A stretch of DNA of 64,000 nucleotides from assembly GCA_021613335.1 (NCBI GenBank), contig JAJTWR010000126.1:62001-126000 (forward strand), given 5' to 3'. This document shows, in pieces, positions 38,240-49,442 of the stretch. The notes below the pieces were generated by a model. The model was not told the origin of the DNA. It saw nothing but the letters and a program-made list of their open reading frames with translations, and made no database searches. This DNA is from Whitmania pigra. Lineage: Eukaryota > Annelida > Clitellata > Hirudinida > Haemopidae. The number at the start of each line of letters is the position of its first letter. The first letter of the stretch is position 1. The position numbers and the translations under genes were made by a program.

Positions 38240-38525
38240 AACATCCCTGCTTTAGTAGAAGCTAGTGGCACAGCAAAGATTTTGCAATCAGCATCTGACC
38301 ACTACTTAATTGGATTTCAAACAACAATCCAATACCACTTCACTGAAGTACTGGATTGATAACCAGATCGCATAGTTATTTGGCAGAAATGGCCCTTGAC
38401 AATCAGGCAGCACCACCCTCACAGGCTTATGTAAAGAACATATATTCAGTCTGCGGCATATTGTGTGAAGGTCACCGAAACCGAATGTCGAGATCGTTGA
38501 AAAGAGAGTGAAAAAAACTTTTAAT
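38240..38525 (+). pseudogene. hAT transposase C-terminal fragment
   Basis: The frame reads EMALDNQAAPPSQAYVKNIY, SVCGILCEGHRNRMSRSLKR, stop. It matches the hAT dimerisation end (APxSQAxVERIFSVCGxLxxGRRNRMxxSL). It is a different hAT lineage from 35734-37260. Confidence 0.65.
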
Positions 38526-38750
38526 AAAATTTGAAAAAAATTGAATGAATTTTTTTATATAATTCTAAAACTAAAACTAAAACATAATAGAAACTGAAAT
38601 GATAACGAGAAAACTTTATAGAAGCTGCAATTCCAAGAAATTGCGACCCAGCCTGCACTGCCAGGGAGCGCCCTCGGGTAGGGGTGCTATATAAGTGGTG
38701 GATCGATTAAGAACTCAAAAAATCAAATACAAATTTATCAGCATGCACAC

Positions 38751-38870
38751 CTTGGCATTTTATGTAGTTGTTCATGCCGTATCCTTTCGAGCACACACAG
38801 CGATAAATTGCCAAACCATTCACATTGATGCTTTAAAGTGTTGCACTGTCATTGCATTTGTAATTAGAAT
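38751..38870 (-). pseudogene. EGF-like exon with an in-frame stop
   Basis: Phase 1-1 exon of 120 bp between a TTTTAG acceptor and a G|GTGTGC donor. It encodes DSNYKCNDSATL, a TAA stop, SINVNGLAIYRCVCSKGYG and MNNYIKCQG. The stop falls where the third EGF cysteine is expected. The organisation matches the EGF exons of the two neighbouring genes, so it is a relic exon or the upstream part of a dead paralogue. Confidence 0.55.
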
Positions 38871-39179
38871 CTAAAACAATTTTAAATTAAAATCTCAAAA
38901 TATGGAACGAAGTTGCGAAGTTGTCATATAGAAACAGACTCCATCAACTCAGACTCTAAACCAGTCTGTCTGTCATATGTGTACAATTATATCACATCAA
39001 ATTATATAATATATTATAATATAATAAATAATTTAATTAATATATTGCATCAAATTACGTAATATATTTTTTATAATGTTTTAATAATGGCATCCGTTGT
39101 ATTTGGATGCCAGTTAATTTTGTAAAATAGCAGTCACTCATCACTTGAATCATCACTCGTTGGAAAAGTAGGATTGTAG

Positions 39180-39365
39180 CCCGGAGAGTGCAAGGCCATC
39201 TATTCCAAAGTCAGACTGGAGTCTCTCCAACAATATCTGGTTTATGGTATCAAACGCAGCCGGCAGTTCAGGCTGGGTTTCGAACACGACACATTACGAC
39301 TGTTGTCATTACCGCCGTACGCAGGCACGTAACCCATTCGGCTAACCTGCACGCCAATAAACGAC
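39180..39365 (-). mobile_element. Second tRNA-derived SINE-like element
   Basis: Minus strand: GGCGTGCAGGTTAGCCGAAT, GGGTTACGTGCCTGCG (A box TTAGCCGAATGG), then TGTCGTGTTCGAAACCCAGC (B box GTTCGAAACCC), followed by about 110 bp of unrelated body. The spacing of the boxes, about 50 bp, fits a tRNA head. It differs from the SINE at 32867. No duplication was identified. Confidence 0.55.
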
Positions 39366-39751
39366 TTAGAAAAACGTTGAGCTTTTAAAATTCTTAAAAT
39401 CACTTACTGCATTATAACTATTGCTGTAAATTTTTCAAAGCAATGATTTTTGGTGGATTCGTTTCTCATCACAAGCTACTAAATTATTTAAAATTGAATG
39501 GTTTGCGATTTACCATTTTTATGGAATATGGTTCAGAAATTATGAAATTTTCAAAAATTTTATTGTTTAAAATTAAATATTTTGTATCTTTTTCATACAC
39601 GATGTCCTTATATTCTAGTCCAACAAATAAGCCATCAAACATTCCCAACAAACAATCTCAGAATCCAACACAGCCTAGTTCTAGATAAATATAATAACAA
39701 TCTTATTATCTAATCTAACAAGCTTATTATAATTTTATTTTAATTTTGTAA

Positions 39752-40124
39752 TTAAATATTAATTAAATCTGGGTGAGCTAAATAAGGGAGTCGTCTGACG
39801 TCTGCTTCCAGTTCTTGGAGTGACTCCCCTTGTTTTTGTGTGCGGTTTCTTAACTCATTTCGAAAAACTTCCTCCATATGGTTATTCCCGAACCTCCGTT
39901 CTATCACTTCTATTAGTTTTGAGTAGTCTTCCGTAGTCTTTGAGTAGTCTGAGTAATCCAACATCGTTTGAAGCCACCCGTCCTTGCAGCGTCATGATGA
40001 ATTCCGTAGCTTTCTTTTCATTTGTCCATTTGTTGTGCTTTGCGGATTCAAAGACTTGATCATTTTGGGTCCCACGCAGTCCTTCGATCTTACTCGCTTT
40101 CACCTTAACAGCTTCTAATGTCAC
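39752..40124 (-). pseudogene. Gypsy gag, N-terminal half
   Basis: The minus-strand frame starts MTLEAVKVKASKIEGLRGTQ, with WTNEKKATEFIMTLQGRVA. A shift near 39955 leads to IEVIERRFGNNHMEEVFRNE and LRNRTQKQGESLQELEADV, then RRLPYLAHPDL and stop: a Gag capsid signature. It follows a primer site (40173-40190) and LTR (40193-40469). The other half of a matching gag (LAYPRMSTEFLE and on) lies at about 43240-43500. Confidence 0.7.
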
Positions 40125-40192
40125 CAGATTCCGAATCCCAAAGGTTTCTCGACAATCCCAATGGCTCTTGGAAATCCCACTCCTGACACCAA

Positions 40193-40469
40193 TGAAATAA
40201 CCTGGTTAACTGTTAGAGTAAGTTTATTAAGCAAGTATTCAGTTAACGGAACTGAATAATCGAAAGTAAGTGCGTCAAGTATATGAAGTACTTTAGAACT
40301 TTAAGCTGTGTTGGATGCTGAGATGTTGTTGGCTGATTTTTTGTGTCATAAAGTAGATACGACTACGTAGAAAAAGATAATGAATAATTAATAAAAATAT
40401 AATTAGATTTAAATCTAATTAATTCTTGGCAATATAATTTTAAACATTTATTGCCACGTTTACAACAGT
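40193..40469 (-). mobile_element. LTR of a Gypsy element, with primer binding site
   Basis: It starts TGAAATAACC and ends GTTTACAACA. It shares AGTAAGTTTATTAAGCAAGT and the palindrome TTCAGTTAACGGAACTGAA with the SAP-element LTRs but differs in its second half. ATCCCACTCCTGACACCA at 40173-40190 is the primer site (complement), identical to that of the SAP elements. This ties the non-autonomous SAP elements to an autonomous Gypsy lineage. Confidence 0.75.
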
Positions 40470-40510
40470 ATGTACCATTATAGTATACATACCAGTATGT
40501 ACCGATTTCC

Positions 40511-41176
40511 CTACTTTGATATGGGGAATGGTCCAGCGACATCCAAGGCTATTCGTTCAAAAGGTACCCGTACGTTGTAAGGAAGCATTAATCCTTTCGT
40601 CTTCCTTTTAGGTCCTTTACTGGCTGCACAAATATTACAGTTTCTGCACCATTCTTCAACATCACTTTTGTAATGTAACCAATAGAACCTTTTCTTTACT
40701 TTTTCCATGGTTTTGTTAACTCCGAAGTGTCCCCCTGAAGTACCATTGTGAAGTTCTTTTAATACCTCAGTAATGCGGGATTTTGGAAGAATTATTTGTA
40801 GATGATAGTCAGTACCATCCTCTGTTTCCAATTTCCTGTGTAAAATTCCTTTATCTACTTTTAGGGAGTCTCATTGAGCCCAGTATGATTTAGTGACTTC
40901 CCCATGTTCGGCTACCTGCTGCCAATCAGGTTTAATTCCAACTTCCATCCATTTTAGTATCGGTGCTAGGTCATCGTCCTTTAATTGTTCCTCTCGCAAT
41001 CCACGTTCCGTCCAGGTCTCTGGAATGTTGATACGAATTTGCTGGCACGTTTCACAGCCTTTCTTATCCGCGTTATTGCAATGTTTGCACGTAGGTTGGC
41101 AAGGTCGAGAGAGAACATCTACGTTGCTATGCACCTGGCCTTTCCGATGTTCGATGCGTAACTGATAGTTTTGCAT
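40511..41176 (-). pseudogene. Gypsy RNase H-integrase junction and integrase zinc finger
   Basis: [35 protein letters not shown], then [38 protein letters not shown] and WCRNCNICAASKGPKRKT (HHCC finger complete). The core begins [18 protein letters not shown], with the first catalytic Asp (LDVAGP). A break lies at about 40855. Confidence 0.75.
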
Positions 41177-41185
41177 TCTTTCTAT

Positions 41186-42504
41186 CTATCTCGTCATCTG
41201 CCTTTCTGGATTTTTGAAGTTTAGGAGCCATCTCAGTGAGGCATGATCAGTCCTTAATAGAAATGGTTGGCCAAAAATGTATTTTTGAAAATGTTTCAAA
41301 GATTCCACCGCTGCCAGAAGTTCTTTTCTGGTCACACAATAATTTCGTTCTGTTTTGGACAACGAGCGGCTATAAAAAGCTATCACTTTCTTTATTGTCG
41401 ATTTGCTGAGAAAGGACTGTTCCAATTCCATTGTTGCTGGCGTCCGTGTCAAGGATAAATGGAGCCCTTGGAATTGGGTATGCTAGAATTGGTGCTGTTG
41501 TCATTGCCTCCTTTAGAGTATCGAATGCTTCTTGGCAGCAATTGTTCCAAATAAATGATTTGCCCTTTTCAGTAAGCTCATTTAGAGTTCTGGCAATGCT
41601 TGAAAAGTTTGCAAAAAACCGACGATAGTAAGTACAGAGTCCCAAAAAGCTTAGTAGTTCCGGTACATTTCTCGGAACAGGCCAATTTTTTACCACTTCA
41701 ACTTTTTCCGTGTCGGTGCTGACACCATCAGGAAATACTATGTGGCCCAGATATTTTACCTCTTCTTTGAACAGTGAACATTTCTTAGGGCTGAGCGTCA
41801 TGCCTGCTTTCCTAATTCTATTGAATACTTCTCTGAGATTATACAGGTGCTCATCAAATGTTTTTCCAACAACGATTATGTCGTCTAAATTTACCAAGCA
41901 CGTCTTCCAATTAAGTCCTTTTAGAATTTGCTCTTTCGAATGTGGCGGGCACATTACATAGTCCAAATGGCATGAAAGTAAACTGCCATAGCCCTTCTCC
42001 AGTTGAGAAAGCTGTTTTCTCTTTGTCGTTAGAGTGTATTTCTACTTGCCAATAACCGCTTTTAAGATCCAGGGTTGAAAACACTCTAAATCCTGAGAAA
42101 GTATCCAGAGTGTCGTCAATTCTGGGTATAGGGTAACTATCTTTTTGTGTGACCTCGTTCAACATTCTGTAGTCCACACAAAATCGTAGTGATCCATCCT
42201 TTTTCTTCACTAGCACCATAGGTGAACTCCAAGGACTATTTGATGGCTCGATGATTCTCTGCTCCTTCATCTCTTCTATCATTCTTGCAGCATCATTCCT
42301 GGTTGCCAACGGAAGTCTCCTAGGGGCCTGCCGGATTGGTCTGTTACTGCTCGTATTAAACCGATGTTGTACCAAATTCGTTCTTCCAAACGATGTATCA
42401 TGTTCAGCCATGATATCACGATATTCGGTGATTAAGTTAATGGCTTTCTGGTACTCTTGTCCGTGTAATGTTTTTTTTTTTAAGTCTTGTAAGATAGCTC
42501 TCAC
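41186..42504 (-). pseudogene. Gypsy reverse transcriptase and RNase H, frameshifted
   Basis: 42504-41911: VQHRFNTSSNRPIRQAPRRL, EPSNSPWSSPMVLVKKKDGS, FSTLDLKSGYWQVEI (first catalytic Asp), FMPFGLCNVPATFE. A shift near 41950 leads to 41966-41370: LVNLDDIIVVG (the aromatic of YxDD changed to N), YLGHIVFPDGVSTD and PFILDTDASNNGIGTVLSQ (RNase H). The 41452 frame adds RNYCVTRKELLAAVESLKHF. Two frame breaks and the altered catalytic box indicate an inactive copy. Confidence 0.8.
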
Positions 42505-42535
42505 CGAGGGTCCGATTTGGGTATCTTTGTTGTTT

Positions 42536-43276
42536 TTATCTCTGTACAGGTCCAGGTTTGAGGCAATGCTCGTAATTAGATAAGTTCATTACCCTTACAG
42601 GTACCCTCCGATCGGAGTTCACCTTTGCCAGTGTGCGTCCGATCATTAGCTCTTTGTGGGCTACGTCGCTGCTTGGTTCTATCGTTACGAAGGCTCCTTC
42701 TTGGTTGCGACCTTTCAGTTTGCCCCATAACACACTCTCAGACCGAGCAGGAATGATTGAGTCATGAAGGACCTGGACACTTGATTCTATGCTTTCTTCA
42801 TTATCGTAGCACAAGGGGATTTTCACTTGATCTTGCATAAGTGTACCAGCTTTCATGTTCAAAGAAATTCCGTTATTCCGCATAAAGTCTAACCCTAATA
42901 TGCATTCATCCGTGATATTTGCTACAAGAAATTCTTGAACGTATGACTGTCCCCTTATTTCAAAACGTAAACTTGAAATTCCTTTGACCGGCACCAATTC
43001 AACGGTTGCTGTCCTCAGTGTATATGCGCCGTTTTTCATGACATGTCTTTTTTCGACCATTTGTGGCTGGATAATAAACCTTGACACTCCGGTGTCTAGA
43101 ATAAAATAAATTTTGTTACTTCTTATCTGCCCCTTCACTCCAAGGGTAGTTCCTTTTCCTATGACAGTAACTGGAATAATGATTGATGAAGCCTTAGTGA
43201 CTTGCTGGACCGGCTTTCGCTCCTTAAAACCGGCAGCATCTAGTTTTCCTGATTTGTTCCGATAGTTGTCTAACAA
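42536..43276 (-). pseudogene. Gypsy aspartic protease region
   Basis: 246 codons open. It contains FILDTGVSRFIIQPQMV (the DTG active site, with S at the +2 position), then VANITDECILGLDFMRNNGI, the ILGLDF strand typical of retroviral-type proteases. It ends LSNYEHCLKPGPVQR, the linker to RT. The frame is intact, but it sits in a broken pol. Confidence 0.75.
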
Positions 43277-43499
43277 GTTGATTTTGTTCTTCCTCGCATG
43301 CTTCAGTTCGCTTCACGTGTGAACCCTTTTTAACAGGTGCTCTGGCTGCTTCAAATTACAAGGCAAAAGCCAGTGCTTCCTGACTGGCTTGTTTACCACT
43401 AATTCTGACTGCCATTTTTAGCTCATCATCCCGTATTCCGTCAACGAAAGCTATATTTATAGTCGTTTCTAGAAACTCAGTAGACATACGTGGATAGGC

Positions 43500-44632
43500 T
43501 AAATATAATATAAATAAATCAAATTTAAACCAAATTAATTGTAGCAGCGTTTGTAACACTATTTTATAAATGGCTAGAGGGAAAATGTTGTCTGACAAGG
43601 AGAAGTGACAGAATGAGGCCGTAAGACAAGCAAATTATTGCCAAAGAGCTCAATCAATGTAGAAATACAGTGTTAAGTTATTTGAGATTTAGTGGTATTT
43701 TATCATATGAAAAAAGATTAAAGATTCCAGCTCTTAAAAACCATCACAAGTTGCCAAGAGTGGAATGGGCCAAAACCGTGCTCTCCAACAGGTTGGGGCA
43801 ATATTATTTTTTCAGATGAGAGGAAATTTAACCTGGATGGACCTGATGGTCATCAGTCCTACTGGCATGACCTCAGATTAGAAAAAGGAACATTTTTTAG
43901 TCGAAATCATGGAGCAGGATCGGTGATGATTTGGGGAGGAATTTCCACTGAAGGATTGACTGAATTAGCCTTTCTGGATGGGAGACAGTCTTCGATGGAT
44001 TACATCAAAGTTTTAGAAGATCATTTGATGCCTTTTTGGAAAAATTATTATGGAGGAAATCTTATTTTCCAGCAAGATAATGCCCCGATCCACACTTCCA
44101 AGTTGACAAGGACATTTTTCCGAGGAGAAATTTGGAAGTTATGAGTTGGCCAGCTTGTTCCCCGGACTTAAATCCTATAGAAAATGTTTGGAGAATGCTG
44201 TCAAGACTTGTTTACAACAATGGAAGGCAGTTTCATTCAAAATCTGACCTGGAAAACGCCATTAGGAGTGCCTGGAAAGAACTGGACATAAATTTCTTAA
44301 AAACTTTAATAAAATCAATGGACAATAGATGTTTTAAAGTTATTGAAAATAAAAGAAACATTAATTCATATTATTAAACTTTTTTCCTGTTTTTCACAAA
44401 GTTTTTAATGATATTTCGATAATTTTTGAAAGTGTCTTTTATGGTTATTTGAGCCCCGAAATCACGTGTTTGGAATTTTAAAATTAATGCACGAACATAT
44501 TTTGATGAAAATTTAAGAGATAATCACAAATATATAAATACATAATATATTAAAATTTCCCCACAATCAAATTTTTCTTTATCGAGTTATTACGAAATAA
44601 TGGGGTGTCCTTATGGTTTCCGTCCTGACTGT
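43500..44632 (+). mobile_element. Tc1/mariner element, copy 2
   Basis: Frames give GKMLSDKEK early, KFNLDGPDGHQSYWHDLR, then the open pieces 43923-44144 (MMIWGGISTEGLTELAFLDG, IFQQDNAPIHTS) and 44132-44377 ([20 protein letters not shown]). IWGG, QQDNAP and SPDLNPIENVW are the transposase DDE/D motifs. Right end TCCTTATGGTTTCCGTCCTG, ACTGTA (about 44607-44632), i.e. CAGTCAGGACGG on the other strand. The left end is not clear; it interrupts the Gypsy gag near 43500. Confidence 0.75.
43923..44377 (+). pseudogene. Tc1-like transposase, C-terminal two thirds
   Basis: Two overlapping frames (73 and 81 codons) joined by a frameshift near 44135. All three catalytic regions are visible upstream and inside: D in FNLDGPD, D in QQDNAP, and E in NPIENVW. 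The DNA-binding N-terminus is decayed (43584 onward, early stop). Confidence 0.75.
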
Positions 44633-44659
44633 ATATGCAGGGACGGTACATAACAAAAA

Positions 44660-44840
44660 CAGATCTCGTTCTCTCTCATCTAGACTATTGCAGTTCCCCT
44701 TTTTGTGGCACAACTGCCTCTTTAATTCATTCCTTGCAACGCGTCCAAACAAGCTTGTCCTTTTCAACTTTACCCTCATTAGTACGGACTGCCTAAAGCA
44801 ATTGCACTGGTTGCCGATTCATAGTCCTATCCATAAGGGG
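44660..44840 (+). pseudogene. L2/CR1-type LINE ORF2 scrap
   Basis: Frames give LSHLDYCSSPF, TASLIHSLQRVQTS and LVRTA, then LKQLHWLPI: the pattern 'SxLDYCNSLL...LQRVQNxAARLV...LHWLPI' of CR1/L2 reverse transcriptases, C-terminal third. It is short and decayed. Confidence 0.6.
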
Positions 44841-45555
44841 CCTGCCTCAAAATCGATAATTTCGCTCTCACGAGCCAACATCCTGGCTTTTCTTTTAAAC
44901 TTCTCGGCTTTTCGTCTTTTGTCCCAAAATCCATGGCATAAGATCAGATTCTAACTTTGGCCATTTCACATTTTGGCCACGGCATGCACGTTTTCTCGGA
45001 TTTAGTTTCTAAAGCAAGCATTCCTTCTTTCAAATTTCTTTCGAACAACACTTCATTAACGTTGAACTCCCGAGCAGCTGCTCTGTTGCCTTAGTCTTTT
45101 GCCCTAGAAACGACTTGAAGCTTGTAAGCAGTTAAGTTTTTCAGCCATTTTCCTAACGACGTCGATATTTCAATCAAGAAAACTTCTATCTACATATCAC
45201 TGTATCCATCACTTCAAGCATCAGCCGCTCAGCCAACGGAAGATTTTTTTGACAACTTTTATATTTAATTGTTTTATATATTAGAAACAGCTTCAATTAA
45301 ATGTTTTAATTTATATAATTTTACTTTTTTGCATTTACGTAATGTCGGACACTTTGCATAACTCATCAATTTTTCTCATTGAATTTGAACTCTTTTTGAA
45401 CATGATGATTAAATAAAAAATAAATTTAATTAAAATGTACAGTTATGTAATTATTTATTATATATCTTTAGCCAAAATATAAAATTGCGTCTATTGGTGC
45501 GTGTTATAATCGTTTGCGTGTTTTATAAGTGATGTTTACAAAAATTGGACAAATG

Positions 45556-46000
45556 TTTTGTTTGTTTGTTTTTTTTTTGCTATTTGAGCAATTTTATTAA
45601 TCATCAAAATGAACAAAACAAATCAAACAAAAGAGACACCAATATACGGATTAATAAAGAACTCATGGATCAGCTTTAAGGAAACGCAAGCTTCTGCTAG
45701 CAAGCTGACCCTGAAATATCAATTAAATAAGAAAACGAAAAATAAACCCGTCAAATAAACAGTTAATCAAGAATACCACAAACTAAGTACAATTTGTAGG
45801 ACAACTTAAATAATAAATATAATAGCATGAATGGTCCAGTCTGTGTATGATTTTTGATAGATGAAGGAATGGTGTTGTATAGTCTAGGTCCATAACATGT
45901 TATTGAAAAGAGCTTGAGGGTGGTTTTGGCAAAAGATGGACTATATTCATGGGTATGACGAAGGGAAGGGTCAAATGTCGCGGATTGCTATTAATTTGGT
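45556..46000 (-). pseudogene. LINE 3' end, minus orientation
   Basis: Minus-strand frames read RHTHEYSPSFAKTTLKLFSI, TCYGPRLYNTIPSSIKN: the C-terminal end of an ORF2 (...F...GPxLWNSLPxxIKN). The remaining 270 bp toward 45556 would be its 3' tail, ending in (TTTG)n. It adjoins the plus-strand LINE head to head. Confidence 0.5.
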
Positions 46001-46168
46001 TTATTCTAGTGTTTTTCTTAGAAAAAACTCGATAAAATTAGTATCATTTGACTCGTCGTCGTCTTCCGCTTCTGCCGGTGCTTAAATTTTTCGATACCAG
46101 TGGATTATTTTTGCGTGGCTTTCGTTTATTCCATTGTTTAGTTTTCGCGATTCGACACTCCCTGTAAA

Positions 46169-46888
46169 ATGTCGCGCAAGAATGCAAAGTGCGAAGAGTT
46201 CGATGAGGCTACGGTTGATAATTTGGCTGACAAAATCAAAGCAAAGATTGTGAAATCTATAAGGGAGATGATCAGAGAGGAGATGCCTGGTCTGGTTAAA
46301 TCTGCGGTCAAGGAGGAGATGAAAACATTGATTGGTAAAATGAGCGAGCTCAGCGAGGAAAACATTCGCCTCAAGGCGAGAATAGACGCAGTCGAAACAC
46401 AGTTGAGAGCCAACAATCTGGTAATCTATGGATTGCCTGATGCGTCTTTGGCTGAAGTGGTCGCAACATCCTCCGGTGACAGGACGAGTCGGGAGCGGGG
46501 AATGAATCGAAGAGATACAGTCCAGGCAATTATCAATTGCTGCAACTCAAAACTTGGCGCAAATATATCAGAGGGCGACATACACTCTGGCTACAGGATT
46601 CCCAGCAAAAGTGGCCCTCGCCCAATAGTTGTCACCTTCGCTTCAAAGATGGTCAGAGACAGAGTCTATGCTCTGAGAAAAGCCCTGCACAAGGATAGAA
46701 CGTCAAAGATCTACATCAACGAACACTTAACCAAGCCAAACTCAGAAATCTTTGCTAGAGCCAGGAAACTTGTAAAGGACAAAAAACTGTTATCAGCATG
46801 GACATGGAATGGTCACGTCTACTTGAATAGAGGTGAAAACTCAGGACCAACTCGAGTTCAAAACCTCCTTGACCTGGAAAAATACTAA
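46169..46888 (+). CDS. LINE ORF1 protein (coiled coil plus RRM-like)
   Basis: 239 residues, intact. Residues 1-95 are highly charged and helical; MSELSEENIRLKARIDAVET is a coiled coil. Residues 90-200 hold LRANNLVIYGLPD, then the GYRIPSKSGPRPIVVTFAS strand region and SKIYINEHLTKPN, the arrangement of ORF1 RNA-binding proteins (transposase_22-like). Upstream AGTTTTCGCGATTCGACACT is non-coding. The start at 46169 is the first ATG of the frame. Confidence 0.75.
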   Translation: MSRKNAKCEEFDEATVDNLADKIKAKIVKSIREMIREEMPGLVKSAVKEEMKTLIGKMSELSEENIRLKARIDAVETQLRANNLVIYGLPDASLAEVVATSSGDRTSRERGMNRRDTVQAIINCCNSKLGANISEGDIHSGYRIPSKSGPRPIVVTFASKMVRDRVYALRKALHKDRTSKIYINEHLTKPNSEIFARARKLVKDKKLLSAWTWNGHVYLNRGENSGPTRVQNLLDLEKY

Positions 46889-47099
46889 CTTCTTTTTGTT
46901 TTGATGTTGGTGTTTTGCTTTTCTTTTCCTCTCATCGTAGAGTCTCTGTTTATTGAAGAAGATAAACTTTCAGTTATATTTGTCTCCGCTATTGATCCCG
47001 TGAACTTAGACCATGTTTCAACAGTTTTGGCTGATGTGAATACGATTTATGTTACATCTGTTGTGTGGAGGGACCACAAGTTCGAGAAAAGTTTGAGAA

Positions 47100-47726
47100 A
47101 TGGCGGACTTTGATTTTTCTTCATCTGACCCGGATGCCTACCTGCCGGAATTCTACGAGGTTGCAAATTATGTTACAACTAAAAATATGGCCAAAATTTG
47201 TAACTCAGATCTTTCCCTAATGCACATTAACTGCAGAAGCATCTCAAATAAACTCCAGGAAGTAGAATTGCTGTTATCTTCTTATCATGCAGAAATCCTC
47301 GGCGTCAGTGAAACTTGGCTGAAAAATGATGATCCTATTCCTGCTATTGATGGTTACAAATTTGTTTTGAAAAACAGGGACCATGGCCTAGGAGGAGGCG
47401 CTGGTTTTTTCATCCAAGACAATATTAAATTCAATCTCATTGACACGACCAACTGGAAATTTGAAGGTTTTGAATATCAACTAATCTCAATCAGCCAACG
47501 TAGAAGGGAAAACATTGTTGTCGCAATTATTTATCGCCCACCTGGAAACAGCTTAAAATCTTTTAACAAAGAGTTTTCAGAATTCTTGTCTTATACGATT
47601 AAAGACAACAAAAAGACCATAATAATGGGCGACTTCAACATTAACCTATTAGCAAATGAAAGCAGTCAACCCACTAATGAATTTTTAAACATCCTCCACT
47701 CCTTTTCCATCCAAATCATTCCATGA
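47100..47726 (+). pseudogene. LINE ORF2, endonuclease domain (C-terminally deleted)
   Basis: 208 codons. MHINCRSISNKLQEVE, LGVSETWLKNDDPIP (catalytic Glu), GLGGGAGFFIQDN, VAIIYRPPGNSL and IIMGDFNINLLANES (catalytic D-x-N). The final SDH block is missing and the frame stops at 47724, just before the RT frame. About 150-200 residues of a normal ORF2 are absent, so this is an internal deletion. Confidence 0.8.
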
Positions 47727-47754
47727 ATTCCTTACGAGATCTCCCACTCCCACA

Positions 47755-49263
47755 ATGTCTTTTTTCCCTGTTTCGCCAGATGAGATCATCCAAATAGTTA
47801 AAGAATTGAAGACCTCCCATAGCTGTGGTCTTGATGGTATTGATCCTTGTATTGCTGGCGAATTCATCCCATTGATCTCCAATATTCTCAGCTCTCTGAT
47901 CAATTGTTCACTGTCGACGGGGAGTGTACCAGATGACTTAAAATTGGCCAAAGTGATTCCATTGCATAAATCCGGTGATCTGAACAGGATCTGCAATTAC
48001 AGACCTATCTCAATTCTGCCATATTTTTCAAAAATTTTCGAAAAGGCCGTATATCGTCGAGTTGAATCCTTTTTATCAAGGTTTAGTCTGCTCAATAACA
48101 AACAATTCGGATTTCGAAAAAATCACTCAACATATATGCCTCTACTCTTACTTTATTCGAAAATTGCCGATGCTCTGGACCGTGGTGAGTTCACCATCGG
48201 TGTGTTTCTCGATCTATCAAAGGCATTTGATACCGTAAATCATGAGATACTTTTGTCGAAACTTTATCATTACGGTTTGCGTGGTTGTGTTTTGAAGTGG
48301 TTCACCAGTTATTTGTCGGGTCGTAAACAATTGACAGAATTTAATGGGTTTGAATCTTCGTTTAGTGACGTAGCTTGTGGCGTTCCTCAAGGGTCTATTC
48401 TTGGCCCCAAAGCTATTCATAATTTATATTAACGATTTACATAACTCATCATTTTTACTTACATTTTTATTATTCGCAGACGATACAAATGTATTTGCTT
48501 CTGGCAAAAATCTCAATGACTTAATTATCAGCATCAATAGGGAGTTAACAAATGTTGACACTTGGTTTCGCGCCAATAAGTTATCTTTAAATGTCGACAA
48601 GACAAATTTTATGCTGTTTTGCTCAAAAAATAAGGACAGAACCCATAGTATTCAACCTTGCATCAACAACTTACAGATTAAACATGTCACCTCTACCAAA
48701 TTCCTAGGCATTATTATCGATGATAGATTAAACTGGTTTTTGCATATCAATTACGTTGCCTCCAAAATTTCAAAAAACATTGGCATCATGTCAAGGGTCT
48801 CTTCATTTGTTGATAAAAAAATTCTCATTATGCTTTATTATTCTTTAATATATCCTTATCTCATCTATTGTAATATCGCCTGGGCCTCTACCTATCCCTC
48901 TAAACTTATCCACTTACTTACACTCCAAAAAAGAATAATTCGTACTATATTTCGTCTCCATCCACGTGCCCATACAAAGGACTTTTTATTTCAAATGGAC
49001 TTCTAAATATATATCAGATCAATAAATTCCAAACTTGCCTCTTCATATACAATTATGAACATAACTTGCTGTCTCCATTCTTTAATAATATGTTTTTCAA
49101 ATCATCAGATGTCCACTCTTACAATCTTAGATCATCCAATCAATTGAGATCTGAATTTTCCCGTACCACCTTCAAAAAATTCTCCATATGTTGCAAAGGT
49201 CCACTCTTGTTCTCCTCTCTGCCGTCGTCCCTTGTTTCTCTAAACAGTTCCTCACTATTTTAA
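47755..49263 (+). pseudogene. LINE ORF2, reverse transcriptase in three frames
   Basis: Frame a (47755-48432): SCGLDGIDPCIAGEFIP, LAKVIPLHKSGDLNRICNYR, TIGVFLDLSKAFDTVNHEIL (catalytic Asp), CGVPQGSILGP. Frame b (to 49006): LFADDTNVFASGKNLNDL (FADD), KFLGIIIDDRLNW, IYPYLIYCNIAWAS. Frame c (49066-49263): HSYNLRSSNQL, FSICCKGPLLFSSLPSSL. Shifts at about 48410 and 49000. Otherwise motifs are intact. Confidence 0.8.
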
Positions 49264-49442
49264 TCCCATCTTAAAAACACATTCTATCCACCTGTTGAAC
49301 CTGTTATCCACATTTCCACCTTATCATTCATTTTATTACCCTGATTTTTTCCTCGTTGATTACATCGCTTATTCATTATTCCGATTATTCCTCGTCTCTC
49401 AGTTGTTGCCATTAATTTTCACCTGTCGTTACCATTAGAAGT

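Larger units (their letters stand above)
40500..43500 (-). mobile_element. Gypsy-type pol (gag end to integrase), near-complete but frameshifted
   Basis: Order: gag end/nucleocapsid (about 43500-43240), protease (43276-42536), reverse transcriptase (42504-41370), RNase H (41452-41186), linker (41176-40871), integrase zinc finger and core start (40831-40511). It is truncated in the integrase core at PFPISK, 30-40 bp before the LTR at 40469. It is the same family as 18815-19700. Confidence 0.85.
46000..49440 (+). mobile_element. LINE with ORF1 and ORF2, internally deleted
   Basis: ORF1 46169-46888; endonuclease 47100-47726; reverse transcriptase 47755-49263 in three frames. An internal deletion removes the endonuclease end and the ORF2 linker. 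49264-49440 is probably the 3' UTR. Motifs place it in the CR1/Jockey-type group. Its coding regions are far less decayed than those of the other LINEs here, so it is a comparatively recent insertion. Confidence 0.8.
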
